Shown: piece by piece, positions 15,599 to 24,631 of the stretch
Position numbering within the stretch: the first letter of the stretch is position 1
How the letters are laid out: the number at the start of each line of letters is the position of its first letter
Assembly: GCA_023391275.1 (NCBI GenBank)
Contig: JAEWBE010000112.1
Span: forward strand, 1 to 53,185
Direction: 5' to 3'
DNA: 53,185 bases
DNA from: Bacillota bacterium
GTDB taxonomy: Bacteria > Bacillota > Clostridia > Oscillospirales > Acutalibacteraceae
The notes under the pieces: model-generated
What the model was told of the DNA's origin: nothing
What the model saw: only the letters and a program-made list of their open reading frames with translations
The model's database searches: none
Made by a program: the position numbers and the translations under genes

Positions 15599-17181
15599 TG
15601 TTCAGCCGCTCCGTCAGTTGTTTTTTCTTCGTGATATTCCGCTTCCGTATTTACTTCCCAAATTTTCCGTTTGGAATTATCCCCTGCTCTTATGCTTCTT
15701 ACCGCTTCAATGGCTGTGAGCATTGAGTGGTCCATGTTATTATACCTGTGCTGTCCGTTCCTTCCGATACAGTATAGGTTTTCGATCGAATTTAAAAATT
15801 CCTTAACCTGATCAAAATTCTTATACGTTCCAAAATAGGCCGGATATGCTTTTTTCACCTTAATTCTTACGCTGTCCTTCACGCTTTTCCGGTCAATCAC
15901 GCCGATTCGTTCCACTTCTCCTATGGCATATTCTATAAATTCATTGTCATTCATCTTCCACAGTTCGTCCCCTTCGTTGCAGAAATACTCAAGCCCCATC
16001 CAAACTGTGTTTTCAGAATCATTTACCATGTAGGGAGACCAGTTATTAAAAATTTGGATTCTGCCCAGCTTAACATCTTTTTCCTGCACATAAATCCAGC
16101 AGTCAGGAACAATATCCGAGACCGTCTTGAATCTGGTCGTGTTTTTGATTTTAAGCCTGTCAACAAGTAATCCCACGGTTATAAAATCACGGTAAGGCAG
16201 CTCCCCGGCTATTTTTCTTATTTCAGCCGGTACCCCGGCGTCCATGGCACCAACCAGTTCCGATACCGGCATAGTAGAAAAATAGTAGTCCGCCTGATAC
16301 AGGTGTTTTTCGCCGTTTGAATTCACTGAAACTGATTTTATTTTCCTATCCTGAACGGAAATGCCAACCGCTTCCGACTCCAGAAAAATTTTTCCGCCCA
16401 TTTTTGTTATTTCCTCGCCCATCAGCTCCCACAGCTGCCCCGGGCCCTTTTTCGGATAGCAAAATTGTTCTATGAGTGAAGTTTCAACATTTTTACTGTC
16501 GTTGCCCTTTTTACTAAAAAGCTTTGAAAGCGCATCCAAAAGTGTTTTCATCAGCGACAGGCCTTTGATGCGCTGCGCTCCCCAATCGGCGGAAATATCC
16601 TTCGGTTTTCTTCCCCAGACCTTTTCTGTATAGTCTTTGAAAAACATATTGTACAGGGGTGCCCCAAAACGGTTGATCATAAAATCTTCAAGGTTTGTTT
16701 CCTTCCGCTTGAACCAGGCAGCACGAAGATATCCCGCCCCTGCTTTAAAGGTATTTCCAAAACCCATGTTTGTAATTGTCTTAAGAGATAAGGATATCGG
16801 GTAATCAAAAAACTTTCTCAAGTAGAAAATTCTGGACACCCTGTTTCTGACAAGCAGGACCCTGTCGTCTGTTTCCGGATCAGGCCCATTATCGTTTAAC
16901 TGTATTTTGCGATTGATCAGCCTGTCATCTTTCGCCGGAAAGCCCTGCACCGGCATAATTCGTTCCCACAACTCCGTTACTTCACTGTTTTTTGCAAAAA
17001 ACCTGTGGCCGCCAATGTCAATTCGATTGCCATTGTGCTCCGCGGTACGGGATATTCCCCCAAGAAAATTTTCCTTTTCAATGATGATTGGCTGAATGTC
17101 CGTCTCTTTTAAAAACTGATACGCCGCTGTAAGCCCTGCCGGTCCCGCGCCGATGATAAGCGCTGTTTCTTTCTTTTCCAT
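15595..17181 (-). CDS. FAD-dependent oxidoreductase, UDP-galactopyranose mutase/protoporphyrinogen oxidase-like
   Basis: A 528-aa flavoprotein. The Rossmann dinucleotide site 'ALIIGAGPAGLTAAYQF' is at residues 7-23, with 'IIIEKENFLGGISRTAEHNGNRIDIGGHRFF' downstream. The latter is the G-G-x-S-R and G-G-H-x-F pattern of the UDP-galactopyranose mutase-like/amine-oxidase fold. 'FFKDYTEKVWGRKP' is also typical of this group. The C-terminal end contains 'GRNGQHRYNNMDHSMLTA', as in UGM-like proteins that act on nucleotide sugars. The true substrate is uncertain. It is coupled to the GT-C-like gene and separated from the coiled-coil gene upstream by a hairpin. It may serve in surface polysaccharide or glycan synthesis. 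Confidence 0.75.
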   Translation of the reverse strand: MEKKETALIIGAGPAGLTAAYQFLKETDIQPIIIEKENFLGGISRTAEHNGNRIDIGGHRFFAKNSEVTELWERIMPVQGFPAKDDRLINRKIQLNDNGPDPETDDRVLLVRNRVSRIFYLRKFFDYPISLSLKTITNMGFGNTFKAGAGYLRAAWFKRKETNLEDFMINRFGAPLYNMFFKDYTEKVWGRKPKDISADWGAQRIKGLSLMKTLLDALSKLFSKKGNDSKNVETSLIEQFCYPKKGPGQLWELMGEEITKMGGKIFLESEAVGISVQDRKIKSVSVNSNGEKHLYQADYYFSTMPVSELVGAMDAGVPAEIRKIAGELPYRDFITVGLLVDRLKIKNTTRFKTVSDIVPDCWIYVQEKDVKLGRIQIFNNWSPYMVNDSENTVWMGLEYFCNEGDELWKMNDNEFIEYAIGEVERIGVIDRKSVKDSVRIKVKKAYPAYFGTYKNFDQVKEFLNSIENLYCIGRNGQHRYNNMDHSMLTAIEAVRSIRAGDNSKRKIWEVNTEAEYHEEKTTDGAAEQ

Positions 17182-17213
17182 ATTCCAGCACAGTCCTCTT
17201 ATTTAAATAGTTT

Positions 17214-17248
17214 CTGCTGAACAAATCTGGTCAGGGTTTGTTCAGCAG
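17214..17248. repeat. Twelve-base perfect inverted repeat between the coiled-coil and flavoprotein genes
   Basis: CTGCTGAACAAA (17214-17225) and TTTGTTCAGCAG (17237-17248) flank an 11-base loop. No U-tract follows on either strand, so it is more likely an mRNA processing or regulatory hairpin than a terminator. Confidence 0.7.
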
Positions 17249-17336
17249 ATTTAAAAATCCCTATCAATTACTGCGTGATTTCATATTTCCCCGGCGGTTA
17301 TGTGAAGCACGAATTTCCGAATAAAAGGGTTCCTGC

Positions 17337-18380
17337 TCATTTCTCTTGCTTCTGATCTGTAGAAGCCGAATTCTTGCCGATACTTTCCGCCTTGCTGAGC
17401 CTGCGTGTTTCCATTTCAAGCGAGGAAAGCCGCAGCTTCGCTTCATCCAGCTTTCTGCCAAGTATTAATTTCTCCACGGTCACTTCTGATTTCTCATTAA
17501 TAAGTTCTATTGTATTTTTATATGTTTCTTCAAGCTTGGAAGTTATCGCTCTGTTGGAGGAGACAAGTTTTTCGTTTTGAAGCATCATTTGATTCAACGA
17601 CTGTGAAAGGTGGGTCATACTCTGCTTTAAAGCTTCGTTTTCCTCCCGCAGCGTTTCCATTGCTTTTTCTTTTTCGGCCAGCTCCAAATTTCTCCGGGCA
17701 ATGATTTCGCCCTGTGTTGAAGTACTGGCAAGAAGTTCATCGATACGCGCATTCAGCTCTGCTGTTTTTCCTTCCGTCACAATACCCTTCAGGTATTTTA
17801 TTTCATCCCTAAATTCCTCCACCGTACCGGAAAGCTCCAAAACAAGATCGCGCTGCTTTCTGGTCTCCGACTTCTCGGTCACAAGCAGCTCCCTTTGAAT
17901 CTGTGTTTCCTGCCCGGACTTTTCCAGTTCTTTATCTTTTTCACTGATTGTGACATTCAGCCGCTCAATTTTTTTTTCAAGTTCATGATTTGCGCCGCTC
18001 ATTTTTTTAATTTCACTCTCAAGAGCAACAATTTTGCTTTTCAGCGCAATGATGTCCTGGACAGAATACACTTTGTCTTCCAGCTTATATGTAGCCATTG
18101 CTTCAGACAGGTTTTCCAGCCCGGTTTCGGCTTTAGTGAGCTTTGACCGTAATATTTCATTGTTTGACTGAAGGCTTTTCTTTTCCTCATAAAGTGTTTG
18201 CAGATTATGGTTAAAAGTCTCCGTTGTGGCCTGCTGCTGCTTCTTTAAAGCCGCAAAGTATTGCATGACGGATTTTTTTGTATATCCGCCGATTGTGCTT
18301 TTGAGGAGTTGTTCCAAATCTGCTTCCTCAGTTTTTTCTCTAAGCATATCGACAATGTTTTTTTCATTTATATCGGGCAT
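17337..18380 (-). CDS. Long coiled-coil protein with a DivIVA-like N-terminus
   Basis: A 347-aa soluble protein. Residues 25-60 ('LLKSTIGGYTKKSVMQYFAALKKQQQATTETFNHNL') resemble the start of DivIVA/GpsB-type proteins (G-Y-x4-V-x-x-Y/F-L). The rest, about residues 55-335, is nearly unbroken heptad-rich coiled coil with many E/K/L residues. The start ATG at 18380 has GGGTGGG upstream. It follows the tadC-DUF192 pair by short gaps and is probably the last gene of the Tad operon. A polar landmark or scaffold role for pilus assembly is a reasonable guess, by analogy with polar Tad systems, but is not shown. Confidence 0.6.
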   Translation of the reverse strand: MPDINEKNIVDMLREKTEEADLEQLLKSTIGGYTKKSVMQYFAALKKQQQATTETFNHNLQTLYEEKKSLQSNNEILRSKLTKAETGLENLSEAMATYKLEDKVYSVQDIIALKSKIVALESEIKKMSGANHELEKKIERLNVTISEKDKELEKSGQETQIQRELLVTEKSETRKQRDLVLELSGTVEEFRDEIKYLKGIVTEGKTAELNARIDELLASTSTQGEIIARRNLELAEKEKAMETLREENEALKQSMTHLSQSLNQMMLQNEKLVSSNRAITSKLEETYKNTIELINEKSEVTVEKLILGRKLDEAKLRLSSLEMETRRLSKAESIGKNSASTDQKQEK

Positions 18381-18402
18381 TAAAACCCACCCCGCATTCT
18401 CT

Positions 18403-18738
18403 TTATAAGCCTTTAATACTTAAAATATCACCAACAGTCACTCTTCCCGCCGTGAACCCCGCCGGCAGTTCCAGCACATGTTTTGCGCCCCTGAATACCC
18501 GGCCGATTTTCCATGGCTTCAGGGTTTCAATGCCGAGCACCTTCATGCCGGATGAAAGATAGACCGCATCAATTGCGAATTTCATAAAAAAGCAGTGTAT
18601 GGCCGAGCAGTGAAAGAGCAGCAGGCCTTCGTTTTCATTCAGTTGATTCTTCCCCATTAAACCAATCAATCTTTTAAAAAAGCTGTCTGCCGGCCCAACT
18701 TTGCCGGCTAGTATTTTTTCACCAATCAATACCGTCAT
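18403..18738 (-). CDS. DUF192 (UPF0127) family protein
   Basis: A 111-aa protein with the DUF192 pattern: 'FFKRLIGLMGKNQLNENEGLLLFHCSAIHCFFMKFAIDAVYLSSGMKVLG', then 'AKHVLELPAGFTAGRVTVGDIL'. The family folds as a small beta barrel; function is unknown, and many members are exported or sit next to secretion genes. No signal peptide is present here. Placed 10 bases after tadC, it is clearly in the same operon. DUF192 genes occur next to tad/cpa genes in other bacteria, so a role in the pilus system is plausible. Confidence 0.85.
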   Translation of the reverse strand: MTVLIGEKILAGKVGPADSFFKRLIGLMGKNQLNENEGLLLFHCSAIHCFFMKFAIDAVYLSSGMKVLGIETLKPWKIGRVFRGAKHVLELPAGFTAGRVTVGDILSIKGL

Positions 18739-18747
18739 TTTATTCTC

Positions 18748-19698
18748 CTATGAAAAACTTTTCATGATGCTTACAATCGCAGGCCCGAGCAGTACAATAA
18801 AAATAACCGGAAAAATAAACATAACCATCGGTATCAGTATTTTAACTGAAACCTTGCTGGCCTTTTCCTGTATTTTTGCTTTTCTGGACTGCCGCATGGC
18901 TGCTGCCTGGGATTGAAGAACATTTTTGATTGAAATACCAAGCTGCCCCGCCTGGATCACTGCTCCGGCAAAGGACTTGATATCCTCAATGCCGCATCGC
19001 TCGCCCAGCAGAGTCAGCGCGTCCTTTCTTGTCCTGCCCATAGTCATTTCCCTGTAGGTGACCGTGAGTTCGTCAATGAGCGCGCCTTCCATATTATTCG
19101 TAACATGATTGATCGCCTGTTCAAACCCAAGGCCGGCCTCAACACTGACGCTGAGGAGGTCAAGCACCTCGGGCAGCTGCTGCTCTATCGCTTTCCGTCT
19201 TTGGGTTATCCGCACCGATAGAAAGTAGCGCATCACTGTGAAACTGAAAAAAAGGCCAACGAAAAAGGCCAGTAAAATATTGCTCCACCCGGCTTTTAAA
19301 ACAGCTGCAATGAATGCAAACAACAAAGCTGTGCCGATAATAATAAAAATCCGGATCACGCTGTATTCTGACACGCTTATCGTAAAACCCGCCTGCATCA
19401 GCATCTTTTTCAGCTTATTGATCTGCTGACTTTTTGCGGAATTGTTATCCCCCTCGTCATTGGATCTTGACGCAAGTTTCGTCAGCTTTTCCGTAAAAGA
19501 TTTCAGCATGGGCTTAATTAACCTGTCCATAAGAGGCTTGCCCATTTCTTCATCTATAACAAATGTCTGTTTTGAAACATTGTTAATGGAGTCAAGCCTA
19601 CGCCTCACAATATCATTCTCCTCACCAATCCTTTGAAAAAGGATAACGATAAGAGAATAAATCAGAATTCCTGCACATGCAGCGGCAAACCATTCCAT
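18748..19698 (-). CDS. tadC: Tad pilus inner-membrane assembly protein TadC
   Basis: A 316-aa member of the type II secretion F (GspF/TadC) family. The central domain holds 'LLSVSVEAGLGFEQAINHVTNNMEG' and 'LTLLGERCGIEDIKSFAGAVIQAGQLGISIKNVLQSQA', typical of TadC. Hydrophobic segments lie at residues 1-20, about 110-160 and 285-312. With TadB it forms the platform on which the TadA ATPase acts. The start at 19698 has GAGGTGA upstream. The gene is 9 bases downstream of tadB. Confidence 0.93.
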   Translation of the reverse strand: MEWFAAACAGILIYSLIVILFQRIGEENDIVRRRLDSINNVSKQTFVIDEEMGKPLMDRLIKPMLKSFTEKLTKLASRSNDEGDNNSAKSQQINKLKKMLMQAGFTISVSEYSVIRIFIIIGTALLFAFIAAVLKAGWSNILLAFFVGLFFSFTVMRYFLSVRITQRRKAIEQQLPEVLDLLSVSVEAGLGFEQAINHVTNNMEGALIDELTVTYREMTMGRTRKDALTLLGERCGIEDIKSFAGAVIQAGQLGISIKNVLQSQAAAMRQSRKAKIQEKASKVSVKILIPMVMFIFPVIFIVLLGPAIVSIMKSFS

Positions 19699-19707
19699 AT
19701 GATCACC

Positions 19708-20649
19708 TCAATACTTGATATCGACTATTTTGTTTATAATCGCGAAGCCAATCAATTCAAGAACAACCCCCACTGCAATCATAATTTTACCGATTGAGCT
19801 TTCAAAAAACGACATGATATAATCAGGGTTAATCATCATAAGCATTAAGCATATCACTACCGGAAGAAGCCCGATGATCACCCCCGAAATTCTTCCCTGT
19901 GCAGATAAATTTCTCACGTCGTCTCTTATTTTTACCCTGTCCTTTATGGTGGTTGATATGTTGTCCATAATTTCCGATAAATTTGAACCGACCTGGGCTG
20001 AAGTGACTACTGCTGAAATCAGCAGCCCCAAATCCTTATTCTGAACCCTGTCAACCAAATGTTTGAGCGCAACTTCCTGTCTTACTCCATAGTGCATTTC
20101 ACGAAGTGTTTTTGTAAATTCAGTTGAAATGGGCGGCTGCATATCCGTCGCTATATTTTCCATTGCCTGCTGAAAGGAATAGCCCGATTTTATGCTGTTG
20201 CTCATTATAACAAGAGATTGGCTCAGCTGCTTGTTGAACAGTTCCTGCCTTTTTTTCATGCCTCGCTGAACAAGAAAGGGCGGAATCATAAATCCAATCA
20301 CCCCTGCGCCAAACACCGATATTATACTCCTTCTGAAAATGATCATCAGCAGAGTCGGGATTAATACCGCACCGGCCCAGGCGTAAAGATACTCCTTAGC
20401 GCTAAGCTTAACCCCCGCCAGCGCAAGGTCATCCACTAACTTCTGACTGATCAGTCTGTTCCTTTTGTCCCCGTTTATTCTTCTTTGTTTTTCCTTCAGG
20501 ACATCGTCATGTATGTTATCCATATTGATGTCAGCAGACAGATTGGCTATTCGTTTCTGTACTTTAGCCTCCGATGAATTATCAAAAATTATTAAAAAAA
20601 CCAGGTATACGAAAACCGCAGCCGCAATCGGCACCAGAATGTATTCCAT
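19708..20649 (-). CDS. tadB: Tad pilus inner-membrane assembly protein TadB
   Basis: A 313-aa GspF/TadC-fold protein. The conserved domain includes 'QSLVIMSNSIKSGYSFQQAMENIATDM' and 'LLISAVVTSAQVGSNLSEIMDNISTTIKDR'. It has one N-terminal helix, a pair at about 95-130 and a C-terminal pair. TadB and TadC form the inner-membrane platform of the pilus. The ATG at 20649 has GAGGTGA upstream. It is the usual neighbour of tadA and tadC. Confidence 0.93.
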   Translation of the reverse strand: MEYILVPIAAAVFVYLVFLIIFDNSSEAKVQKRIANLSADINMDNIHDDVLKEKQRRINGDKRNRLISQKLVDDLALAGVKLSAKEYLYAWAGAVLIPTLLMIIFRRSIISVFGAGVIGFMIPPFLVQRGMKKRQELFNKQLSQSLVIMSNSIKSGYSFQQAMENIATDMQPPISTEFTKTLREMHYGVRQEVALKHLVDRVQNKDLGLLISAVVTSAQVGSNLSEIMDNISTTIKDRVKIRDDVRNLSAQGRISGVIIGLLPVVICLMLMMINPDYIMSFFESSIGKIMIAVGVVLELIGFAIINKIVDIKY

Positions 20650-20658
20650 ATCTTCACC

Positions 20659-22008
20659 TCAATTTGAAAACCAGTCATCTCTTACCAGAATACCGCTGGA
20701 AGCCAGTTTTTCCGTGAAAGCGGGTCTTACCCCTGTTGAGCTGAAGGTTCCTTTAATCATTCCCCCAACATTCATTCCCTGCTGCTTGTAGACATAAATA
20801 TCCTGCAGGACGATTGTGTCCCCCTCCATGCCGACAACCTCAGTGATATTGACAATTTTTCTCGAGCCGTCCTTAAAGCGGGACTGATGAACAATGACGT
20901 CAAGCGCCGAAGCTATCTGCTCCCTGACTGCCTTGATGGGAATTTCCATGCCGGACATGAGAACCATCGTTTCAAGGCGGGATAACAAATCTCTGGGTGA
21001 GTTTGAATGGGCGGTCGTAAGCGAGCCGTCGTGCCCGGTGTTCATGGCCTGTAACATGTCGAGCGTTTCACCGGAGCGCACCTCGCCCACAATAATGCGG
21101 TCCGGCCTCATGCGAAGCGCGTTCCGGACGAGGTCACGTATTGTGACCTCACCCGTTCCCTCAATATTCGCCGGCCTGCTTTCCAGTGTAACCACATGGT
21201 TCTGCCGAAGCTGCAGATCCGCCGCGTCTTCAATTGTGACTATGCGCTCATTATCCGGTATGTATCCTGAAAGGATGCTCAGCAGAGTCGTTTTTCCGCT
21301 TCCGGTACCCCCTGAAACGATGATATTGAGCCTCCCTTTAACGCACGCCTCAAGGAATGACATCATTTTCGGAGAAACAGACGAGAACTTTATCAGGTCG
21401 CTCACCATAAGCGGGTTTTTGGGGAATTTTCTGATGGTAATGGTAGGCCCGGTAAGCGCAATCGGCGGTATAATAACATTTACACGGGAGCCATCGGGGA
21501 GGCGGGCATCCACCATCGGGCTGGATTCATCGATTCTTCTTCCAACAGAAGACACGATACGGTTGATTACGTTCATAACATGATCATTGTTTTTAAACAC
21601 CGTCGAGCTCATTTCAATTTTGCCCTTGCGTTCAACATACACATTGTACGGGCCGTTAACCATGATTTCCGTAATATCCGGATCCTGGAGCAGCGGTTCC
21701 AGCGGACCCAGGCCGACAACATCATTGTATACTTCGCTGATTACCCTTGACCTGTCGATTCGCGGGATATTAATTCCCTTGTTGCTGATCAGCGTATCTA
21801 TTGTGCTTTTCAGGTAGTCTTCATGCAGCTCGTCCGTTAAATCACCGCCCGAGGCTTCCCTGTTGATCCACTCGATTACCTCATTGTGCAACTTCTCCTT
21901 AAGCTCCGTATATTCATCAATCACCGAAGCAGCCTTGGCTGAAACCGGCTCCTGATTATCCTGCTGCTGTATCGCTTTTTGCTGCTCAAGCCTTTCGAGC
22001 AAAGTCAT
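20659..22008 (-). CDS. tadA: Tad pilus assembly ATPase TadA/CpaF
   Basis: Secretion ATPase of the VirB11/CpaF family that powers Flp pilus extension and retraction. The N-terminal domain contains 'VGLGPLEPLLQDPDITEIMVNGPYNVYVERKG'. Walker A is 'GGTGSGKTTLL', the Asp box 'ERIVTIEDAADLQL' follows, Walker B is 'DRIIVGEVRSGE' and the His box is 'GHDGSLTTAHSNSP'. The ATG at 22008 (449 aa) has GGGAG 9 bases upstream; longer in-frame starts at 22017 or TTG 22035 overlap that site. It is preceded by tadZ/cpaE with a gap under 50 bases. Confidence 0.95.
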   Translation of the reverse strand: MTLLERLEQQKAIQQQDNQEPVSAKAASVIDEYTELKEKLHNEVIEWINREASGGDLTDELHEDYLKSTIDTLISNKGINIPRIDRSRVISEVYNDVVGLGPLEPLLQDPDITEIMVNGPYNVYVERKGKIEMSSTVFKNNDHVMNVINRIVSSVGRRIDESSPMVDARLPDGSRVNVIIPPIALTGPTITIRKFPKNPLMVSDLIKFSSVSPKMMSFLEACVKGRLNIIVSGGTGSGKTTLLSILSGYIPDNERIVTIEDAADLQLRQNHVVTLESRPANIEGTGEVTIRDLVRNALRMRPDRIIVGEVRSGETLDMLQAMNTGHDGSLTTAHSNSPRDLLSRLETMVLMSGMEIPIKAVREQIASALDVIVHQSRFKDGSRKIVNITEVVGMEGDTIVLQDIYVYKQQGMNVGGMIKGTFSSTGVRPAFTEKLASSGILVRDDWFSN

Positions 22009-22056
22009 AAAATTCATCTCCCGAACAATTAGCAATGAAAATGAGAAATATCAATT

Positions 22057-23295
22057 TTAAGAATTATTATTTTTAAAGAAAAACTTTTTCTCGCTGGTCT
22101 GATATTTTCGCATAAGCTTTTTCTTTTCCTTTGGACTCAGCTTTTGTATGTCATAGTTGGAGTCTCCTGTAAGGAGCAGATCCGCAACATCCGACAGGGA
22201 CTGACTAAGCTTCGTGTTCGGCGCACCGATTACGAAAGGCACACCGCGGTTGAGCGCAGAAACCGCCACCTTGTAGTCACTCGGTATCCGTGCCCATATG
22301 GGGCAGCCAATGATCTTCTGAACATCATTGAGGGTTATTGAATTAATCTCAACGGCTCTGTTGACCAGAACCCTGACCTTATCCTTCTGCTTCAGGGATT
22401 CCAGCAGGGAAAGAGAAAGCTTTGAGTTTTTCAAAATCGAAATATCGAGTCCGGTAACAAAAAGAACGGTTGAGGAGCTTTCGATTGCCATCATTGTAAC
22501 TTCATTGAAGGATGGCGGCGTATCTATAATAACATAGTCATAATAGGATCTGAGAAGGCTAAGAAGGCTCTGTATCCGCTCGGATGACACAACCTCGGCA
22601 TATTCCGGGCTTTTGGGCGCGCATAACACATGCACTCCGCTGGGGTGCACAACCATATAACTGCGCACAGAATCAATGTTCGGGGTGTAAACCTCCTGAA
22701 CAAGTTCGGCAATCGTTTCCTTGGGTTCGATATCCAGGAAAATATGGATGTCGCCAAACTGAAGATCCAAGTCAACCAAAGCTACCTTTTTCCCGCTCTG
22801 CGCAAGTTTCACCGCAAGATTTGTGGCAACCGTCGTCTTGCCCAAACCACCCTTGGAACCAAAAACAGTGATTACTCTTGACAGCCAGGAAATATTCTGC
22901 TTTTCTGCCAGAGAATTCAGCCTCGTGGTTTCACTGTTATAGACCGATTTTATGTATTGCGAAAAGCTCTTCGCCGAAGTAGGAAATTCGATAATATTGT
23001 GCGCGCCTACCCTGGTGGCTTCCTTCAGTGTATCGGTATCCATATTCTCGACAAGAAGAATCACAAAGGTTCTGGGCTTATGGAGAACAATTCTTTCCGT
23101 AAGGTTCAGTACATCAAGGTCACTTCCGCCCAGCGTCATAATTATAATGTCAGGCGAAGTATTTTCAATCTTATCCAGCGCCTGAGCCCCGCCCGACGAT
23201 TCGCCCACAAGGGAGATGTCATCATCCTGTATCATGCGCCGCATGGAGTTCAGCGTACTTTCCATCTTGCTGACCAGCATAACATTAATCTTCAT
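22057..23295 (-). CDS. tadZ: Tad pilus localisation protein TadZ/CpaE
   Basis: A 412-aa two-domain protein. Residues 1-115 form an atypical receiver domain ('KINVMLVSKMESTLNSMRRMIQ', 'DIIIMTLGGSDLDVL') with an altered phosphorylation site. Residues 140-395 form a ParA/MinD-like ATPase with the deviant Walker A 'GSKGGLGKTTVATNLA' and 'VALVDLDLQFGD', 'YVIIDTPPS'. TadZ/CpaE homologues dimerise on ATP and place the pilus machine at a cell pole in Gram-negative species. The lysine-rich C-terminus is unusual. It lies between cpaB and tadA, as in other Tad loci. Confidence 0.92.
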   Translation of the reverse strand: MKINVMLVSKMESTLNSMRRMIQDDDISLVGESSGGAQALDKIENTSPDIIIMTLGGSDLDVLNLTERIVLHKPRTFVILLVENMDTDTLKEATRVGAHNIIEFPTSAKSFSQYIKSVYNSETTRLNSLAEKQNISWLSRVITVFGSKGGLGKTTVATNLAVKLAQSGKKVALVDLDLQFGDIHIFLDIEPKETIAELVQEVYTPNIDSVRSYMVVHPSGVHVLCAPKSPEYAEVVSSERIQSLLSLLRSYYDYVIIDTPPSFNEVTMMAIESSSTVLFVTGLDISILKNSKLSLSLLESLKQKDKVRVLVNRAVEINSITLNDVQKIIGCPIWARIPSDYKVAVSALNRGVPFVIGAPNTKLSQSLSDVADLLLTGDSNYDIQKLSPKEKKKLMRKYQTSEKKFFFKNNNS

Positions 23296-23314
23296 TTCGA
23301 GTTCTCCCTGCTAA

Positions 23315-24043
23315 TTAATTTGCGGTTAAATCTTTTTGGGTCACATGCGGCACGCTGACCTCTTTTTTATCAAGCGGTGACCGGAGGATTGCCTGCAGTG
23401 TGGCGCTTTTGGCGGAAAAACTCAATTCCACAGCCTGCTGCGGCGTAACCTCCAGTGTAATTGTCGAGTAGCTTGCCGTACCTGATTTTTCAGACTTTGA
23501 CATCACCTGGTCAACGGCAAGCACCTTAATATTCTGAAGAAGCATCTTAGACAGCGGTGCAGTGACTGCCCCCTCGGTTCCGCTGCTCGTCGCAGACTGC
23601 GTTTGAACCTGAAACTGTGCTATGATATCCACCGTGTTTTCGGGCTTTATCATGCCGCTTATTCCAGTAATGTTATCCACTCCAATTGTGATGGCCCTCA
23701 TGCCCGGCTTCACGGCATAAGCCAGTGTGCCGTTGCCGACCTCGCCCGCCTTGACCAGACGGTCGCTTATGATCTGCTCACCGGAAACCGCGTTCTCACT
23801 CAGCACCGAACCGACAACTAAGGACGAATCCCGCACCGCGTTCGGCAGAACCGCCTCTGTCGGGACAGCAGATGTCGTTACCATGTCTTTGGTTATTGTC
23901 GTATTCGCCGCAATATTCATGGCGGCCACAACTACGTTTGTCTTAGGGGTTGCCAACGGCTTTTTCACGGATTGAAAAAAGAGATAAAGCCCAAGGGCAG
24001 TCGCCAAAGCAGCAATAAAAGCCAATAGTTTTATTTTCTTCAT
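23315..24043 (-). CDS. cpaB: Tad pilus protein CpaB/RcpC
   Basis: A 242-aa protein with an N-terminal signal anchor (residues 3-25) followed by a SAF domain: 'NVVVAAMNIAANTTITKDMVTTSAVPTEAVLPNAV...GSVLSENAVSGEQIISDRLV'. A RcpC/CpaB-type C-terminal part contains 'VKPGMRAITIGVDNITGISGMIKPENTVDIIAQF'. In Gram-negative species CpaB is periplasmic and works with the secretin; Gram-positive loci keep CpaB without a secretin, so here it would face the cell wall. The ATG at 24043 has GGAGG upstream. Confidence 0.9.
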   Translation of the reverse strand: MKKIKLLAFIAALATALGLYLFFQSVKKPLATPKTNVVVAAMNIAANTTITKDMVTTSAVPTEAVLPNAVRDSSLVVGSVLSENAVSGEQIISDRLVKAGEVGNGTLAYAVKPGMRAITIGVDNITGISGMIKPENTVDIIAQFQVQTQSATSSGTEGAVTAPLSKMLLQNIKVLAVDQVMSKSEKSGTASYSTITLEVTPQQAVELSFSAKSATLQAILRSPLDKKEVSVPHVTQKDLTAN

Positions 24044-24226
24044 GCCAAAACCTCCAAACGGGGCTCAGATTGATCCACGCCCAAATTTATAGAAAAGGAA
24101 GGCGTTGCAGCCGTTCATGCCGTCCGGTAAATGACGACACAAAACTTCAACCCTGTCCTTTTTATTTTCCAAAATTATAAAAACGTTATGTAATTCATCA
24201 CCGGTAAAAAACGCATCAATAAAAAT

Positions 24227-24616
24227 TTACTGTTCTATTTTCATCGTGCTTTGGGCATTGACCGTAATGTCGGAGTGCCCAAGTATCGTTGATGTGACAC
24301 CCGTAAGAACCCGAACCTGCGCGGTAACGGTTACCTTCACAGAACTGGAATCCGTTACAAGCGTAACCGTCGGTGAAGGAAGGGTCGGCGCTATATTTCT
24401 AACAAGGGTCAAAGCATCGGCCTGGTCGTCGTTGGTGGTACTGTCGTTCACATGGATGGCCGAGTATCTTGCCGCCTCCCGGCAGGCATTGTTGGCAGTA
24501 ATTTGATTGCTGAAAATCCAGCTGAAGTCAATTATGCCGCAAAGCAGAAGGATAAGGATTGGCAGGACAAGGGCAAACTCGACCATCGCCTGCCCTTTTT
24601 CGCCTTTCAGACACAT
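24227..24616 (-). CDS. tadE: TadE-like minor pseudopilin
   Basis: A TadE family protein (129 aa from the ATG at 24616). 'KGEKGQAMVEFALVLPILILLLCGIIDFSWIFSNQ' is the typical TadE N-terminus with G-x-x-x-V-E-F before the hydrophobic helix, and 'ANNACREAARYSAI' follows. The invariant Glu five residues into the mature protein suits TadV processing. An upstream in-frame ATG at 24628 sits right against the AAGG site, so 24616 is preferred; the longest frame (24679) would start inside the hairpin upstream. Its ribosome site lies in the tail of that terminator-like hairpin. Confidence 0.9.
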   Translation of the reverse strand: MCLKGEKGQAMVEFALVLPILILLLCGIIDFSWIFSNQITANNACREAARYSAIHVNDSTTNDDQADALTLVRNIAPTLPSPTVTLVTDSSSVKVTVTAQVRVLTGVTSTILGHSDITVNAQSTMKIEQ

Positions 24617-24631
24617 CAAGTTCACCATCCT

